NCBI GenBank assembly: GCA_014529385.2
Contig: CM043953.1
Location: forward strand, 110,924,549-110,988,548
Source of the DNA: Adiantum capillus-veneris
Lineage: Eukaryota > Streptophyta > Polypodiopsida > Polypodiales > Pteridaceae
Length of the DNA stretch: 64,000 bases
Direction of reading: 5' to 3'
Under the pieces are notes generated by a model. That model had not been told where the DNA came from and did no database searches. It was given only the letters and a program-made list of their open reading frames with translations. Position 1 is the first letter of the stretch. Every line of letters starts with the position of its first letter. The translations under genes were made by a program, and so were the position numbers. Of this stretch, positions 32,684 through 44,183 are shown piece after piece.

Positions 32684-34419
32684 CACTAGAATGATACCTC
32701 ATTCTCACTATGATATACAAAAATGAATCAAAGACTGAGTCGATTTTGTGTCGATCCTTGTCCTTTGTCTAAAACTAGCTATCTTTTGAACTGATGTGTT
32801 CTATTGTGTATACTTATTAGTTTGAAACAGTAACACACACGCTATAGATCCACACAAATATAGTATACACACAATCAAACACAAGCACATAGGCACACAG
32901 AATTCAAAGAAATTTAGAAACAAATGAGTTTTCTACAATTAATTGTTAAATCAAAAAAATTAGGTGATTTGTAAAAGATTTCAATGATTGTCTGGTTGAA
33001 TAATTGTAGTTATTCTGAATATCAATGTTGTAAATTTAGAGCTTTGCTTTAAATTTAACTTATAATTTTTAAACTTATGGTTTTCATGTTTAGAATATAA
33101 AATTTAGATTTTCACTTTGTCATTAACTTGTGTTATGTTTAAAAATTGAATTTAGTTTAGTTTAGGATTAACATTTTGACTAGATTTAGATTTTTAATTA
33201 GTTTGGTCATTTTAGTCTGCTTAGGGTTAGCTACTTAAAGTTTATGGTTTATGAATTGGCCGGTTTAGAGTTATCTGATCTAATAGTTCCCTTAAGCAAG
33301 CCACTCTGTACAATCCTCTTAAAGCTAGCTGCTAGGAGTCGGTCATGTAAAGCCGCTTAGGGTTGTCCATGTAAAGCCACTTAGAATTGGCTGCTCTTAC
33401 GGGGCTTCCCGGGACACTCAAGATGAACACCTTCACCTAGAGGCCAAGGGACCGCAACTTGGAGCTTGCATGCTGGGAGTCTCGCGTCCACTGACGTGAG
33501 TCCGGCGGCTCTTGATGGGCTCCTCCAAAAAACGGCCCGAGTTCACGTCTTGCTTGACATGCGTGGGAGCCTTGGTGGCACCACGTGGAATTGAAGTTTA
33601 GTTGAGTGCAGAAGCGTCTTTAGGTTCAATGTTGAGAGAACGAGGCTATTCGGGCCTTGAGCGCATATCTAAGAGGTCCCCCTGGAACTCTCTCAGGCCA
33701 CTTTGGGCTCTAAACCGGCTTAGGGCCACGTTGCCTTAAAATTTTTAATCCACAAAGGAGTAGACACTTAGTGCTAGCATCTTATGGTTCTAGCTGCTAA
33801 GAATGGGCCATGCATACCATTTAGGGTTGGTCGCTATAATATGGCTTAAGGTTGCATTGGTTTGGTTTGGTAGTTTTAGTATGTTTAGGGCTAATTGCTT
33901 AGGGTTAGTGGCTTTTGGTTTGATCACTTAAGGTTTTTTATTTGAAATTGATTGGATGCACAAACCAACTTAGCACCATGTGGCTTTCGCCATTTCAATC
34001 TTCTTAGGGCTAGCCTAATGGTTGGTGGATTTTAATTTGGTCGCTTCAGGTTGGAACCCAAGGTGGCCACTTTTCAAAATGAGTATCATATCAGATAAGT
34101 TAACCGAAGAATTATGCAAAATGTATACTTTGTTGTGTAAAGTCTCTAAAGAGTTGGCACTCTAAACCGGCTTAGGGCCTTGTTGGTTTGGCCATTTCAT
34201 TCTAGCAAAAATCTAAACAACAGAAAGCAGAAGGAAACCTAGATGTTTATGAATATTAAACCACTAAAAATTCACATTTATTAGTGCTAACCCAGTTAAC
34301 TATGGCTAATGCAAATTCATAAGCCTACTAACTTAGAAAACCATATGAACATTTTTTATGCAAAAACCAAACCTATACATATTTATGGGTTATAAATGAG
34401 CTCAGAAACCTATGGTAAG
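32684..34419. other. AT-rich region with degenerate CTTAGGGTT-like motifs, no gene
   Basis: No coding region recognised. Between about 33190 and 34060 motifs such as gcttagggttag, cgcttagggttg, catttagggttgg and gtttagggctaattgcttagggttag recur at irregular spacing. They contain the plant telomere word TTTAGGG or close variants but form no tandem array. Confidence 0.4.
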
Positions 34420-34718
34420 TCATAGGCTCTGAAGTCTGGTCTTCAAAGGATTATGTAATCTCAATACAAATTGTGCTACTTTGACTTCTTGAGTCATTCC
34501 TGCTAGAGAAAATTTGACAAGAGTCAAGAAATGTTGGTAATATGACTCTAGGTATCTAGTTTCTTGAGTGCAATCAAGAAACTTATTCATGCGGTTAGAA
34601 TGATATAATTTTTTATGCTACTCCTTCTTTAGTTGATCTTTCAGATAATCCCAAGTTGTTGCAATAGAGTCAACATTATTCTCAGTACAATGGTCTCTCC
34701 ACCAATGCTTGTGTAGAA
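34420..34718 (-). pseudogene. retrotransposon Gag remnant
   Basis: A minus-strand frame of about 99 codons with one internal TAG and an end at TGA 34420-34422. It has the Gag core pattern: ATTWDYLKDQLKKE, YLESYYQHFLTLVKF, MTQEVKVAQFVLRLHNPLKT. The upstream part is cut exactly where the LTR of J begins (34721), so J probably inserted into this older element. The matching other half was not found. Confidence 0.5.
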
Positions 34719-34833
34719 GGTGGGAACTACCTCTAGCAAGATTGGTGGACGTATGAAGCTTCTAGAAACAGTAACAAGTGAGTTAGGATAGTAACTGACA
34801 ATGCACAGTCAATCAAGCGTCGATCCAACGGCC

Positions 34834-34841
34834 TATAAATA
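34834..34841 (+). promoter_or_regulatory. TATA box, first copy in J LTR
   Basis: TATAAATA within GGCCTATAAATAGGACT. Confidence 0.55.
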
Positions 34842-35319
34842 GGACTTGTTACTCATTTTGTAGTACTTATGATTCCCTAAAATCCTTAGACGCCTAGATT
34901 TTGAGCTACTTGTGCTCTTTGTATCACTTTGTAATCATTTTTTGTACTCTCTCCCTTTCTATAATTCCAAAGACAACTATTAGTATTCTTGATGCTCACC
35001 ATTTGTAATATAATTATGTTGAATGCAGTCCCAGTTCCATTGAGTCTCAGTTACAGTCTCTTGTCTTTCTAGTCTAAGTGTTTTTTAATTTCAGTCCTAG
35101 TTCTATCTTCCAATAGTCTGAAGTTCTCTCTAAATATTGTGACTCTAAAATCTCTAATTCTAAGTACCAACCTCGAATAGCTATCTGAACACATCCAATT
35201 GATTCCATTTTGGCAATCAGGATGGAACTACCTCTACTAGGATTGGCAGACGTATGAAGCTTCCAGAAGCAGTAACTAGCAAGTTACCACAGTAATTGAC
35301 AGTGCACAACTAGTCTACC

Positions 35320-35327
35320 TATAAATA
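35320..35327 (+). promoter_or_regulatory. TATA box, second copy in J LTR
   Basis: TATAAATA within CTACCTATAAATAGGACT, the same position in the second repeat unit. Confidence 0.55.
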
Positions 35328-35687
35328 GGACTCATTACTCATTTTGTAGGACTTTTGCTTCCCTAGAATCCTTAGATGCCTAGGTTGTGAGCTTCTTGTG
35401 CTCTTTGTATCAATTTGTAGTCATTTGTTGCACTCTCTCTCTTTCTATAATTCCAAAGCCAACTACTGGTATACTTGATGCTCACCAATTGTAATATGAT
35501 TATGATCCCAAGTCCAGTTTCTTATTCTTTTAGTTCCAATGTTTTCTCATTTCAGTTCCAGTTCTCTCTTCCAGTAGTTTGAAGTTCTCTCTAAACTGGA
35601 ATAGTTTTCTGAATCCAGCTCATTTCATTTTGGTGATTATGGTGGTTTGAGATAAGTTGCACTATCACAAACGAACTACCTCCCAAT

Positions 35688-35699
35688 TGGTATTAGAGC
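35688..35699 (+). promoter_or_regulatory. primer-binding site of J
   Basis: TGGTATTAGAGC, identical to the site in element C and with the same two-base gap from the LTR. Confidence 0.8.
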
Positions 35700-35879
35700 T
35701 AGTGTATGTCAACAATGCCACCTAGATCAAGAACCAGAGGTTGATGACCAACAACTTGGTTTATGGAAAATCAAGAGAGAGTCAATCCAATTCCAGAAGA
35801 GACTAAAGTAGGATATTAAACCTATCCACACCCTGGGAATAAAATTGAGGTTGCTCCATGAGGGGGAGCTACTAATGAA

Positions 35880-37540
35880 TCAAGGGATTTGTAGCATTCC
35901 ATTCATTCCAAGCGTTGGAGAATTGAAAGGGATGCAAGGATGAATAAATCTCGTGGATCTAAAAGTCAAAAGCAAACCGATGAAATGATAGGAGTTGAAG
36001 AACTCATCACTCATCGCTCATCACACAAGGAAACCAAGAAGACAATAGAAGATACAATAGAAGAGAGAGTCTCAGAGACAGAGATAGAGAATTGTGAGGC
36101 TAATACTCATCTCAAAGACAAAGACAGTCTCAGAGACAGAGACAAATAATTGTGAGGCTGATCTTATCACTATGACAAGATAATGTGACGCAACAAGAAG
36201 CCAATACACAAAACCTAAATCAGCAAAAGCAAGGAACATTCCACTGACCTATAATTTTTTTTTCCAATATTCAAAGGAGGGAAAAAGGATGTTCCCGATG
36301 TACACATACAAGCTTTTGAGCAGTATGCAAAGTTGAAATATATTGATGAAGATGAATGGGGGGAGTATTTTCCCTCAAACACTGAAGGACGCAACTACAA
36401 AATGGTAATACCATTACCCAAGTTACCAACTCAAATTATATCGCAAGCTCATTAGATCCTTTAAGTTGAAATACTGAGGCAATAGGGGGAATGAAGATAT
36501 TCTCTGTGAGCTTGATAAGATCAAGTAGGGATAATTGTCAGTCAGGATTTATGTGGAAAAAATAAAAGAATTGACCAAACAATTGCAAGAACCGCCCTCG
36601 AGAAAAGGATGAGATCTTGGTTCCTGAATGGCTTTAAGAGTAAGTAGTTGAGGGAGCAAGAGGTACCATCATCAACAAAGAAATTCAATGACCTAGCACA
36701 AAGAGCACTGAAATTGGAGCAGCATGCAAAAAAGGAGAAGGGCCACAAAGAATACAATCTAGTGATGATGAATCCTCTACTGAAAAGATATCTTGATCCA
36801 CTTCCAGTTCCACGTCGTTTGAAAGAAAGCCAAATGACAAAGGTAAATCTAAGAAAGGGTCCTCGACCAAGAATATTGAAAAAATGTCGATACAAATTTC
36901 TAAGATAGCCAAGACAAGACCCTCAATATGGAAATAAGATATCTAGTGCTCTAAATGCATATCAAAGGACCATATGTTGAGTGAGTGTTCCTAGTGCACA
37001 TATTTCAAGGCCTTTGGTCATGTCTAGAATAATTGTGGGATTAGGATCCATCATTTTAAAAAGGAAATAGATCTATCAATAATAACACTAACCAATGCAG
37101 AAGCACCCAAAGCTGATGGAGCCAATGGGTCTAGAGCAAATAAAGCCACTACAAGCACTAGAATGGGTAGCGGATGCTACTAGAATGGAGTTGGTAGGGG
37201 TAGAGGTAGAGGAGACTTCACTAAGAGGAACATGAACTGCTACATTTATGGCAAGTATAGACACTAAGTTGTAGCTTAGTGTCCAGTCTTGCCAAAGTCA
37301 GAGGTAGCTAACCAAAAACCACCAGAGCTAGTACCAATAAGAGTGGTTGTCAGAAGCAAGGGAGTTGTAATTGAAGAGTTCCCACTAAAGAAGAGAATCA
37401 AAATTCTGAAGCCCAGAAGTGAGAACAACAAAAGAAGGTTTGGAAGGCTAAGGGTAAGGATAAGATTGCAGATGAATGGCATGAACAAAGGGAGCTTGCA
37501 AAAAAGATCAATCAGAACTTATCAAGGAAGCTGTAAGAAC
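35880..37540 (+). pseudogene. decayed gag of J
   Basis: Short plus-strand open pieces in shifting frames. Recognisable parts are KDVPDVHIQAFEQYAKLKY and WGEYFPSNTEGRN near 36290-36400 (Gag-like), a Lys/Glu-rich stretch at 36648-36908, and near 37190 a basic GRGRGRGDFTKRN stretch. That stretch is followed by CYIYGKYRH with stops, a broken zinc knuckle. Nothing could be translated as one protein. Confidence 0.5.
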
Positions 37541-37977
37541 AACTAGAGAGTTTGAAAGCTCAAACCATTAAAAAGATACCACCCCAACCCTCAGAACCAA
37601 GAAAGAAGAAATCGAAAGAGAGGTTGGAGGAGCCTATGAATGTTGCATTAGAGAGCCTGGTTGATGAAACAAGGCAAGTAAGAGCACACTTGGAAAAACC
37701 TGGAAACATTGGCGTGGGGAAGAATCAGGAGCATTAATCATAGAGCCAGCGAACAAAGCAGAGCCAAACCAATGAAATGAAATTGTGAAGATTCTTAGGA
37801 GGAGAAGTCTTTTGGTTCAAACAGTGGTAGCTTGGGCAATGAGCAAGATAAAATATTTGTTAAGGTTAGTGAACAAATTCAATATTAACAATGGAACTGG
37901 ACAACATCCGAGGCACATTACCTGAGGCTGCCAACTTCATCAGACAAAAGAGAAAAGCCGAGGTAGAGGCCTGAATA

Positions 37978-38170
37978 GTGAATTTTCCAACCATCCAAGA
38001 TGATGAAGTTTCGATGATCCAAATCGGTTATAACCTCAAAAGACAATGGGAACCATTATCCGGTGTCATTCTGGATGGAGGTGTTGGAGTGGACATTCTT
38101 GGCGAGAATCTTAGACAAAAACTAGGGATAACTGAGATGAAGCCAACTCCATTCAGAATAGGAATGGTAG
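37978..38170 (+). pseudogene. truncated aspartic protease of J
   Basis: The frame reads PLSGVILDGGVGVDILGENL then RQKLGITEMKPTPFRIGMV before running into the LTR of element I. ILDGG is the protease active-site block (DGG in place of DSG) followed by the usual hydrophobic stretch. About half the domain is present. Confidence 0.6.
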
Positions 38171-39118
38171 TGATAGCCGTTTTTTGGCTCTCCGTAATTG
38201 CCATAGTGAGATAACTCACCTTACCAAAATCACATAAACATTGTGTCTTTTCATTGTATAGTTGTGTGCGAGTTATGGGTCTTTTCCCATATCTTCTTAA
38301 AAGCCTCAACTAACTAGTCACTAGGCTAGTTGAGCCAAAAAAATAAATACAAACAAAAATCAGAGTACATTATGGCCCATTGGTGTAAGTATTTCATTGT
38401 ATATAGGGCCTAAAAATAGGGAATTTTCATATTTATTTTGGTATTTATTTAAATATTTCTACCTAGGTGTGCGTTATTTTCCTATGTATGCTATGTACAT
38501 TGACTCACCATTACCACAATTTTTCTTATAATTTTGCATACTCTTTATTCCATATAGAAATATTTCATGCAAGCTTCTCTTATTTTTGGTGTAAATCCAC
38601 TCTAAGAAAAAACCTCAAAAAATACCTTCCACCATCAGTCATTGCCTTTCACTAAATTTCTATTTTCTACAGGTACTTATTCTTACCTCTTGTAAATAAA
38701 TATACATCAATAAAAAAAATGAGGGCCCTCATCATTTGATTCTCTCTATTTTCATATATTTGGTTTTTATATATATAGCCCACACTACTGTAGATTCCAT
38801 GAATTGTTTATATATACTAACCTGGTTTTTTCCATCATATCCATATATTATATTTATGCATAATCCTTAGCCATGCATATTTTTAAACCCCTAAGCATCA
38901 ATTAGGTCATGCTTTAATGCAAGGAGGGGCTCACCTTTGGAGCCATATGCAAATTCAACAAAAGGGGGGCCACTGAAGGTTTTTTTGTGAAGAAAAAGCT
39001 CAAAACTTTTCATAATTTTTGGAGCTACCACCAGTGAGGTATGATTTTTTGATTGGACCGCAGTCTGTCCACTTTTCTCACGAGTAGGCCATAGTCTTCT
39101 CTCACCTCTTTCCACACT

Positions 39119-39121
<3 letters not shown>

Positions 39122-39171
<50 letters not shown>
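39122..39171 (+). repeat. (AC)n microsatellite in LTR of I
   Basis: About 25 AC units. The corresponding position in the LTRs of G has only a short GT/AC run. Confidence 0.95.
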
Positions 39172-39173
<2 letters not shown>

Positions 39174-39921
39174 ATTCCTCTCAACCCCTCACTCAAACCT
39201 ACACCTTCCATGGTTTCTCTCAACTTCTTCACCATTAACCTCCCATATTACTTCCATCGCTCTGATATGAGCTCTACATGTGCATACACCATCTCTTTGC
39301 CTCTCTCTATTACTTCCAAAGTACAATTCCATCTTACCCCTTCTCTATATACATAAAATTCAGCATGTAAACCATTATTAACCTCTACAAATTGAGAGAT
39401 CTCATGAACCTAATTTCCATTTGCATGGCGATAATCAACCTTGATGGCGGTGACATAAACAAGAGAGGAAGAAGAAGAGGATCGATAGTCATTTTGAGAA
39501 CCTACACAAGTAAGTCCAAAACTTCTTCAAGCTTCACCATCACAAGGATTTACTCACTTCATTCAACCATCTTACTTCATCCATCCACTTCATTCTACCC
39601 ATTGTAAATATATCATTAACTTTCTAGTGATTACTAACACTAACCACTAACATACTAACACAAAATAGCCATTGACCTAACCATAAAAGACACCTCACCT
39701 CAAGACATGTGCATAGTTACTCTCTCTCTCTCTCTCTCTCCTTCCTTAAAACTCTACTTTCACCTTATCTACAATCAATAATGCTCTCTTTTGAGCCCAC
39801 ATCCATGACTCAAGCAGACGAAGAAGGTCCACAATGTTTTGATATTCAGAAAAAATCATAATCCTGATTTGTTAACTTGTAAATTAGGATTTTCAATAAT
39901 CTTAATGAGAGGTCTCCACCC

Positions 39922-39929
39922 TATAAATA
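39922..39929 (+). promoter_or_regulatory. TATA box in LTR of I
   Basis: TATAAATA in CACCCTATAAATATGCCCC; the same box is kept in the LTRs of G (52945-52952, minus strand). Confidence 0.6.
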
Positions 39930-40771
39930 TGCCCCTCTCCTTCTTATAAAAATGCCCAATATCACACATAGCATCCCAACACTCTATCTGTGAGGATAGA
40001 CTTAGATGTAGCAACCACTTTGTGAGCTTCACTTTGGTGTGAGATGAAGCTTTCAAGCTACACATTGCAAGTGAGAGAGTGTGAGTTCAAAATCTCAAAA
40101 CCACTATTGTATATGTTCCTCCATCATCAATAACTTAAGGTTTGGTGCATCAAAGGTGTGATTCAACGTTCAAATCTTCGTCCTTCCACTTGTGCGATAC
40201 GGTTTGGTGAATTCAAGGTGACTTGTGTATTTTAAGTTTCTATCATTTGATCTTGTTTAAGATAGTGTTCTAGTGTGTTTTCATTGCCAATTTTTTGTCC
40301 ATTGTAAGAGGGTATTGTGGTGAGAGGTCTCCCACACCCTAAGACAGTCTGTGTGTGTTGACAATGTTTAGCATTCACTAAGCATTGAGTTAGTTTTGTA
40401 CAAGCTCCACAATAGTTTCATAACGAACCATCTCCATTTGCAAGTCACAAACAAATTATTACACAAGTTCCATTTCTCTCTCTCTTCCTTTGCTCTAGCT
40501 TGCTCTGCTCCATTTGGTGCGTGTCTTGGTATGATATTGCTTGCGTGTGTTTTGTGACGCATCTTCTTGGGTGTGGAAAAATCTCTCTTCTTGCATCCTA
40601 GTTTGCATACCATAACTAGGTGGTTCCCCTTCACTTGTTTGGTTGTGGGTTTGTTGTTGTTATTTATTGCTTGTGGTTGACCCAGGCCCACCCCCAATTG
40701 AGCAGCACGGGAGCCTTGAGGGGTATTTAGAGGTCGCCTCTCTTGTTTCCCACCTTGGACCGCCTCAATTT

Positions 40772-40788
40772 TGGTGCCCCCACTGAGG
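40772..40788 (+). promoter_or_regulatory. primer-binding site of I (shared type)
   Basis: TGGTGCCCCCACTGAGG a few bases after the LTR, nearly the same as the sites of E and G. The primer tRNA is not identified. Confidence 0.75.
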
Positions 40789-41093
40789 AGGGACTTGTGT
40801 CTATTGTTGTTACATATTGCATGAATGTTTAGCTTTTAAAAATAATCAAGTAGATTGCATGAATCAAGAAAATTTGTATGATCCTTTTATTCCCATTGCA
40901 AGGCAGAAGGTACACATCATTGTTAGTACTAAGCTGCAATTTTAACTTGTAATTCGTAGAATTTTAGGTCCCCTTAGGTTGGCTGAGATAAATGCTTCAA
41001 TAAATCCTTTTATTTTGCCTCTCATTAGGTATGATCTTAGTTTGGACATCTATATTTTTTGTTTTGTTTTAAGCATTAGGTCATGCATAGACC

Positions 41094-41312
41094 ATGGATA
41101 ATGGCCCAAGAATAGAGGTTTTTCCCTTCCATTTCACTCCACACATTAGAATAAACGTTGCAATTAGAAGAAAGATCCATTTTCAACAACGTACGGTGTT
41201 CATGTTTGGTGCCCAAAGAGTAGGAGAAATTCTCGCATCACCAAACCTTGTCATCCTACCTCTTGTTGCCTATCATGGATCATTTGATGTGCATATTATT
41301 AATTTATTGTAA
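41094..41312 (+). CDS. conserved 72-aa ORF between PBS and gag (element I)
   Basis: ATG at 41094, stop at 41310-41312, 72 residues, the same length as the ORF at 18380 in element E. The two align gaplessly with 33 identities (PFH, INxxxxRKI, FQQR, FMFG, EIL, SFDVH). Unlike the neighbouring gag, which is full of stops, this ORF is intact. It lies about 320 bp after the PBS and 52 bp before the remains of Gag. No known domain recognised. Being kept in both an autonomous-type and a gag-only element suggests a role in cis or in packaging, but that is inference. Confidence 0.75.
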   Translation: MDNGPRIEVFPFHFTPHIRINVAIRRKIHFQQRTVFMFGAQRVGEILASPNLVILPLVAYHGSFDVHIINLL

Positions 41313-41364
41313 AATATATTGCAATTTAGAAAACATTATTGTGTAATTTTTTTAAGAAAAAAAA

Positions 41365-41660
41365 ATGCGTTTTCACTTTGAAATCGATTCAATGGAGGCC
41401 CAACGCCAAATGTGAGGATATACTCTCTTTTTTGGAGAGCCTGGCGAGGATGCCGAGATATTTTGAGCAAATTTTAAAATGGCTTGCCGCATAAAAAGAG
41501 TGATAGGAGAGGAGGAACGCTTAGAAATGTTTGAGGTAGTTCTGAGGAAGGATGCTAGCACTTGGTTTGACTCTCTATCTCAAGAGATTAAGGGAAACTA
41601 TAACGAAGTTGTTGATCATTTCAAGTGATACTTCTTTGATACTCAAAACACTCAAAAGCT
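41365..41660 (+). pseudogene. gag: decayed Gag N-terminus of I
   Basis: From ATG 41365 the frame shows TLFFGEPGEDAEIF, ANFKMACRIKRVIGEEERL and FEVVLRKDASTWFDSLSQEI, the same Gag pattern as in E and G, but is crossed by several stops. It passes into the open frame at 41661 after a shift. Confidence 0.75.
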
Positions 41661-43016
41661 ATGGCAAGACATCATTTCTCACAAACAAAAGAGTTAGATG
41701 ACTACTACATGTATAACCAAGAGTCTCTACGTCTTTGGGTTGTATGGGTGAGAAATGTTGCTAACCTTGGTGATGGTGCAGAGTTCCTAAAGAAGGAGAG
41801 GTTCATAACCGGTCTCTTTTCCACACTCAAGATAAAAGTTGAGGCAGGTGCACCTACCACCTTTGATGCTACTGAAACTAGGGCTATTGAGAAGTATAGA
41901 AAACTCAAGTGCCTAAGGGTAGAGGTTCTAATAGAGGGTCCTAGACCTAAGGGAAAATTGCAAGCGTCAACATCTAGAGAGATTCCTGAGGTAATGTATG
42001 AAGTGATTGAGAAGTTTAATGAATATTTAAGCAACCTATCAATTCAACTTGCACAAGCTATAGGTCCAAAGGAACAAGCAAGGAAGTCAGAAGAGCAAGA
42101 GCCACCACGACCTAAGAGGGTCTTGCAATGTTGGAATTGCGAAGAGTCTGGACATGGGATGTATAATTGTCCTTGGCCCCGTGGGGAGCCAGGGAGACCT
42201 AACTTGAATTACCCACCAGTGATGAATGCAGGTGAAGGAACTAGTCAACAAACACGGCTTCTGCAAAGACCAAATGGAGCAAGACCACCTGCACAAGGAG
42301 AGGAAGGAGTTCCACCTTTGCTAGATCCAAATGTTCATGTGGTAGAGGTGACAAATTCCAATGATGTGGACATGGACGCAAATGGCATTAAGCGTGGCCG
42401 TGGAAAAGGTAAGGAGAAAGAAGGAGTCAAGTCACAAAGTGATCATGGACGAGAAAACAAGGCAAAGGATACCAAAAAGCTCAAGAGGACCCGACGTCGT
42501 ATCAACCTCAAAGACTTCCCTCTTGGACATGGTATGGCTCCATACAACCTATTGGAAGATATGAGAGGTAAGGGCCCTGATATCTCATGGCCTCAATTTC
42601 TTGCATTGTGTCCACAAGTTAGAAGGGATTTAATGAAGGTAGTTAGCAGTAAGAGAAAGATAAAAGAAAGCGTGCACGTTGTGAAAATTGCACAAGCTGA
42701 AATGAATGAGGACATTACATCGGTGCTAGACTGTTACATCAAAGGAAGATTGGTTAGGAAAGGTCTAGTGGATGGAGGTGCACAAATTTGCATCATGACA
42801 AAGGGACTCATGCAAAGACTAGTCATGCATATCCATGAGACACTTGAAATCAAAGTGAAAGTGGAAAACAATAGCAAGGCTAGGTACGTAGGCATTTGTA
42901 AAAATGTCTTTGTGGAGGCCTTTGACATTAAGAAGGCAGTGGATTTTTATGTTATGTCGACCAAGGGTAGTGGCTATCCATTTATCCTAGGAAGACCATG
43001 GCTAATGAAAATGTGA
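41661..43016 (+). pseudogene. gag-pol: Gag C-terminus and aspartic protease of I
   Basis: About 451 codons. After Gag sequence (FLKKERFITGLFSTLKIKVE) comes a complete CCHC zinc knuckle CWNCEESGHGMYNC, a basic linker (GIKRGRGKGKEKEG), then the protease with RKGLVDGGAQICIMTKGLM and YPFILGRPWLMKM. The active site reads VDGG in place of the usual DSG. The stop at 43014-43016 is followed by open frame from 43020, so it may be a nonsense change or a natural gag-pro boundary. Confidence 0.82.
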
Positions 43017-43019
43017 GCT

Positions 43020-43610
43020 TTGCAGGATTGGGAAAGTGAAAAGTTGATTTATAGGAATGAAAATCATAAGAAGCTTGTCTTTGACATGAAGGAGCAACGT
43101 CAAGACGGGCTCCATGAAGAATTGCAAAGTGAGCTAGAAGAAGACTGGACTGATAACACTTCAGAAGAAGAAGGTAGCGGTAGCACTACAGAAGAGGAGT
43201 CTTCCATTGAAGTAATGGGGGTAAGGTTTAAGCCAAGCAACCATGAAACCTCTTGTCAAGGTTTGGGGGAGGTAGGTCCCCAAGAGAACCAAAATGTGGA
43301 AGATGAAGGAATGTTAGAAGGTATGTTGTCCAAAACACTTACAAAGGATGAAAGAGAGGAGTTCAAAGGTGTGTTAAGAAAATTTCCTAGGATTTTTTCT
43401 AAAGACTACACTGACGTGCGTGGAGTAGATGATGTCCAACACAAGATCGAGCTAAAGCCAGAGGCCACACCTAAAGCTCAAAAGTTACGAATACTAGGAG
43501 TCATCAAGGAGCAGGCTTTACTCAAGGAGGTAAGAAATCTTCTAGAAGTAAGTTTCATTTATCCAGTGGAGAATTCTGAGTGGGTCTCTCCTGTTGTTGT
43601 CACTCCCTAG
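43020..43610 (+). pseudogene. pol: protease-RT linker and RT start of I
   Basis: An acidic, Glu/Ser-rich linker (EEDWTDNTSEEEGSGSTTEE) is followed by the usual approach to gypsy RT: REEFKGVLRKFPRIFSKDY, DVQHKIELKPEATPKAQKL and PVENSEWVSPVVVTP. A TAG at 43608-43610 interrupts just before KNGKWRVSVDYR, where Lys would be expected. Confidence 0.85.
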
Positions 43611-44183
43611 AAAAACGGCAAGTGGAGGGTGTCTGTGGATTACCGTCCACTAAATGAGGCAACAAAAAGAGATCACTTTCCCCTCCCATTTCAGGACGAG
43701 ATACTAAATGAGGTAGCTGGTCATGAGAATTGCACTGTGTGTGATGGCTACTCGGGCTACTTTCAAATAGGTACCTCATTAGAGGATCAATTGAAAACAA
43801 CCTTCATCACTCCGTGGGGTTGTTATGCTTTCAGAGGCATGCCATTTGGCCTGACAAATGCTCCTGCAACTTTCCAATGCTTCATGAACATGGTGTTTCA
43901 AGCATTCTTTGAAAAGTCCATTAGGGTTTTTATTGATGATTTTTGCATTTGTAGCTCAAAATCATTACATCTACAAAGGGTAGAAGAAGGTTTAAAGAAA
44001 CTCTCTGACATGGGAGGTCAACTCAAACCCGACAAATTCCAGATAGGTGAGGATAAAGTGATCTTGCTTGGTCACAAGGTTTCCTATAAAGGTATTGAGG
44101 TGGATCCTTCAAAGGCAAAGGCTCTTATTGAGTTACCACACCCAAAAGTCTTAAGGAGGTCATCTCATTCATTCAAAAGGTGA
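43611..44183 (+). pseudogene. pol: gypsy reverse transcriptase of I
   Basis: RT core: KNGKWRVSVDYRPLNEATKR, HENCTVCDGYSGYFQI, TPWGCYAFRGMPFGLTNAPA and catalytic VFIDDFCICS, where the first residue of the YxDD box is Phe. Then KFQIGEDKVILLGHKVSYKG and IEVDPSKAKALIELPHP. The frame shifts near 44150 (KVLRRSSHS) and continues at 44180. Confidence 0.92.

Larger units (their letters stand above)
34721..35685 (+). repeat. LTR of J with internally duplicated promoter region
   Basis: Starts TGGGAACTACC and ends GAACTACCTCCCA, giving inverted ends TGGGA/TCCCA. Inside are two diverged direct copies, about 34721-35222 and 35223-35642. Each holds a TATA box (CTATAAATAGGACT), a TTGTGCTCTTTGTATCA block and a TCTATAATTCCAAAG block. 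Confidence 0.65.
34721..38170 (+). mobile_element. LTR retrotransposon J, 5' part
   Basis: LTR (34721-35685), Met-type PBS two bases later, then decayed gag and an aspartic protease, all plus strand. The start of element I at 38171 interrupts the protease. The 3' half is not found in the window. The protease style (ILDGGVGVDILGENLRQKLG) suggests a gypsy-type element, but without RT this is tentative. Confidence 0.7.
38171..40767 (+). repeat. 5' LTR of element I
   Basis: 2597 bp, from TGATAGCCGTTTTTTGGCTC to GACCGCCTCA. It is homologous along its length to the reverse complement of both LTRs of element G. It contains an (AC)n tract of 50 bp, a short (CT)n tract near 39720 and a TATA box. Confidence 0.88.

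Noticed and set aside
38891-39235. ORF with VCVCVC repeats, and Arg-Glu repeat ORFs at 47750-48049 and 52978-53220
   Set aside because: Translations of (AC)n and (GA)n tracts inside LTRs.
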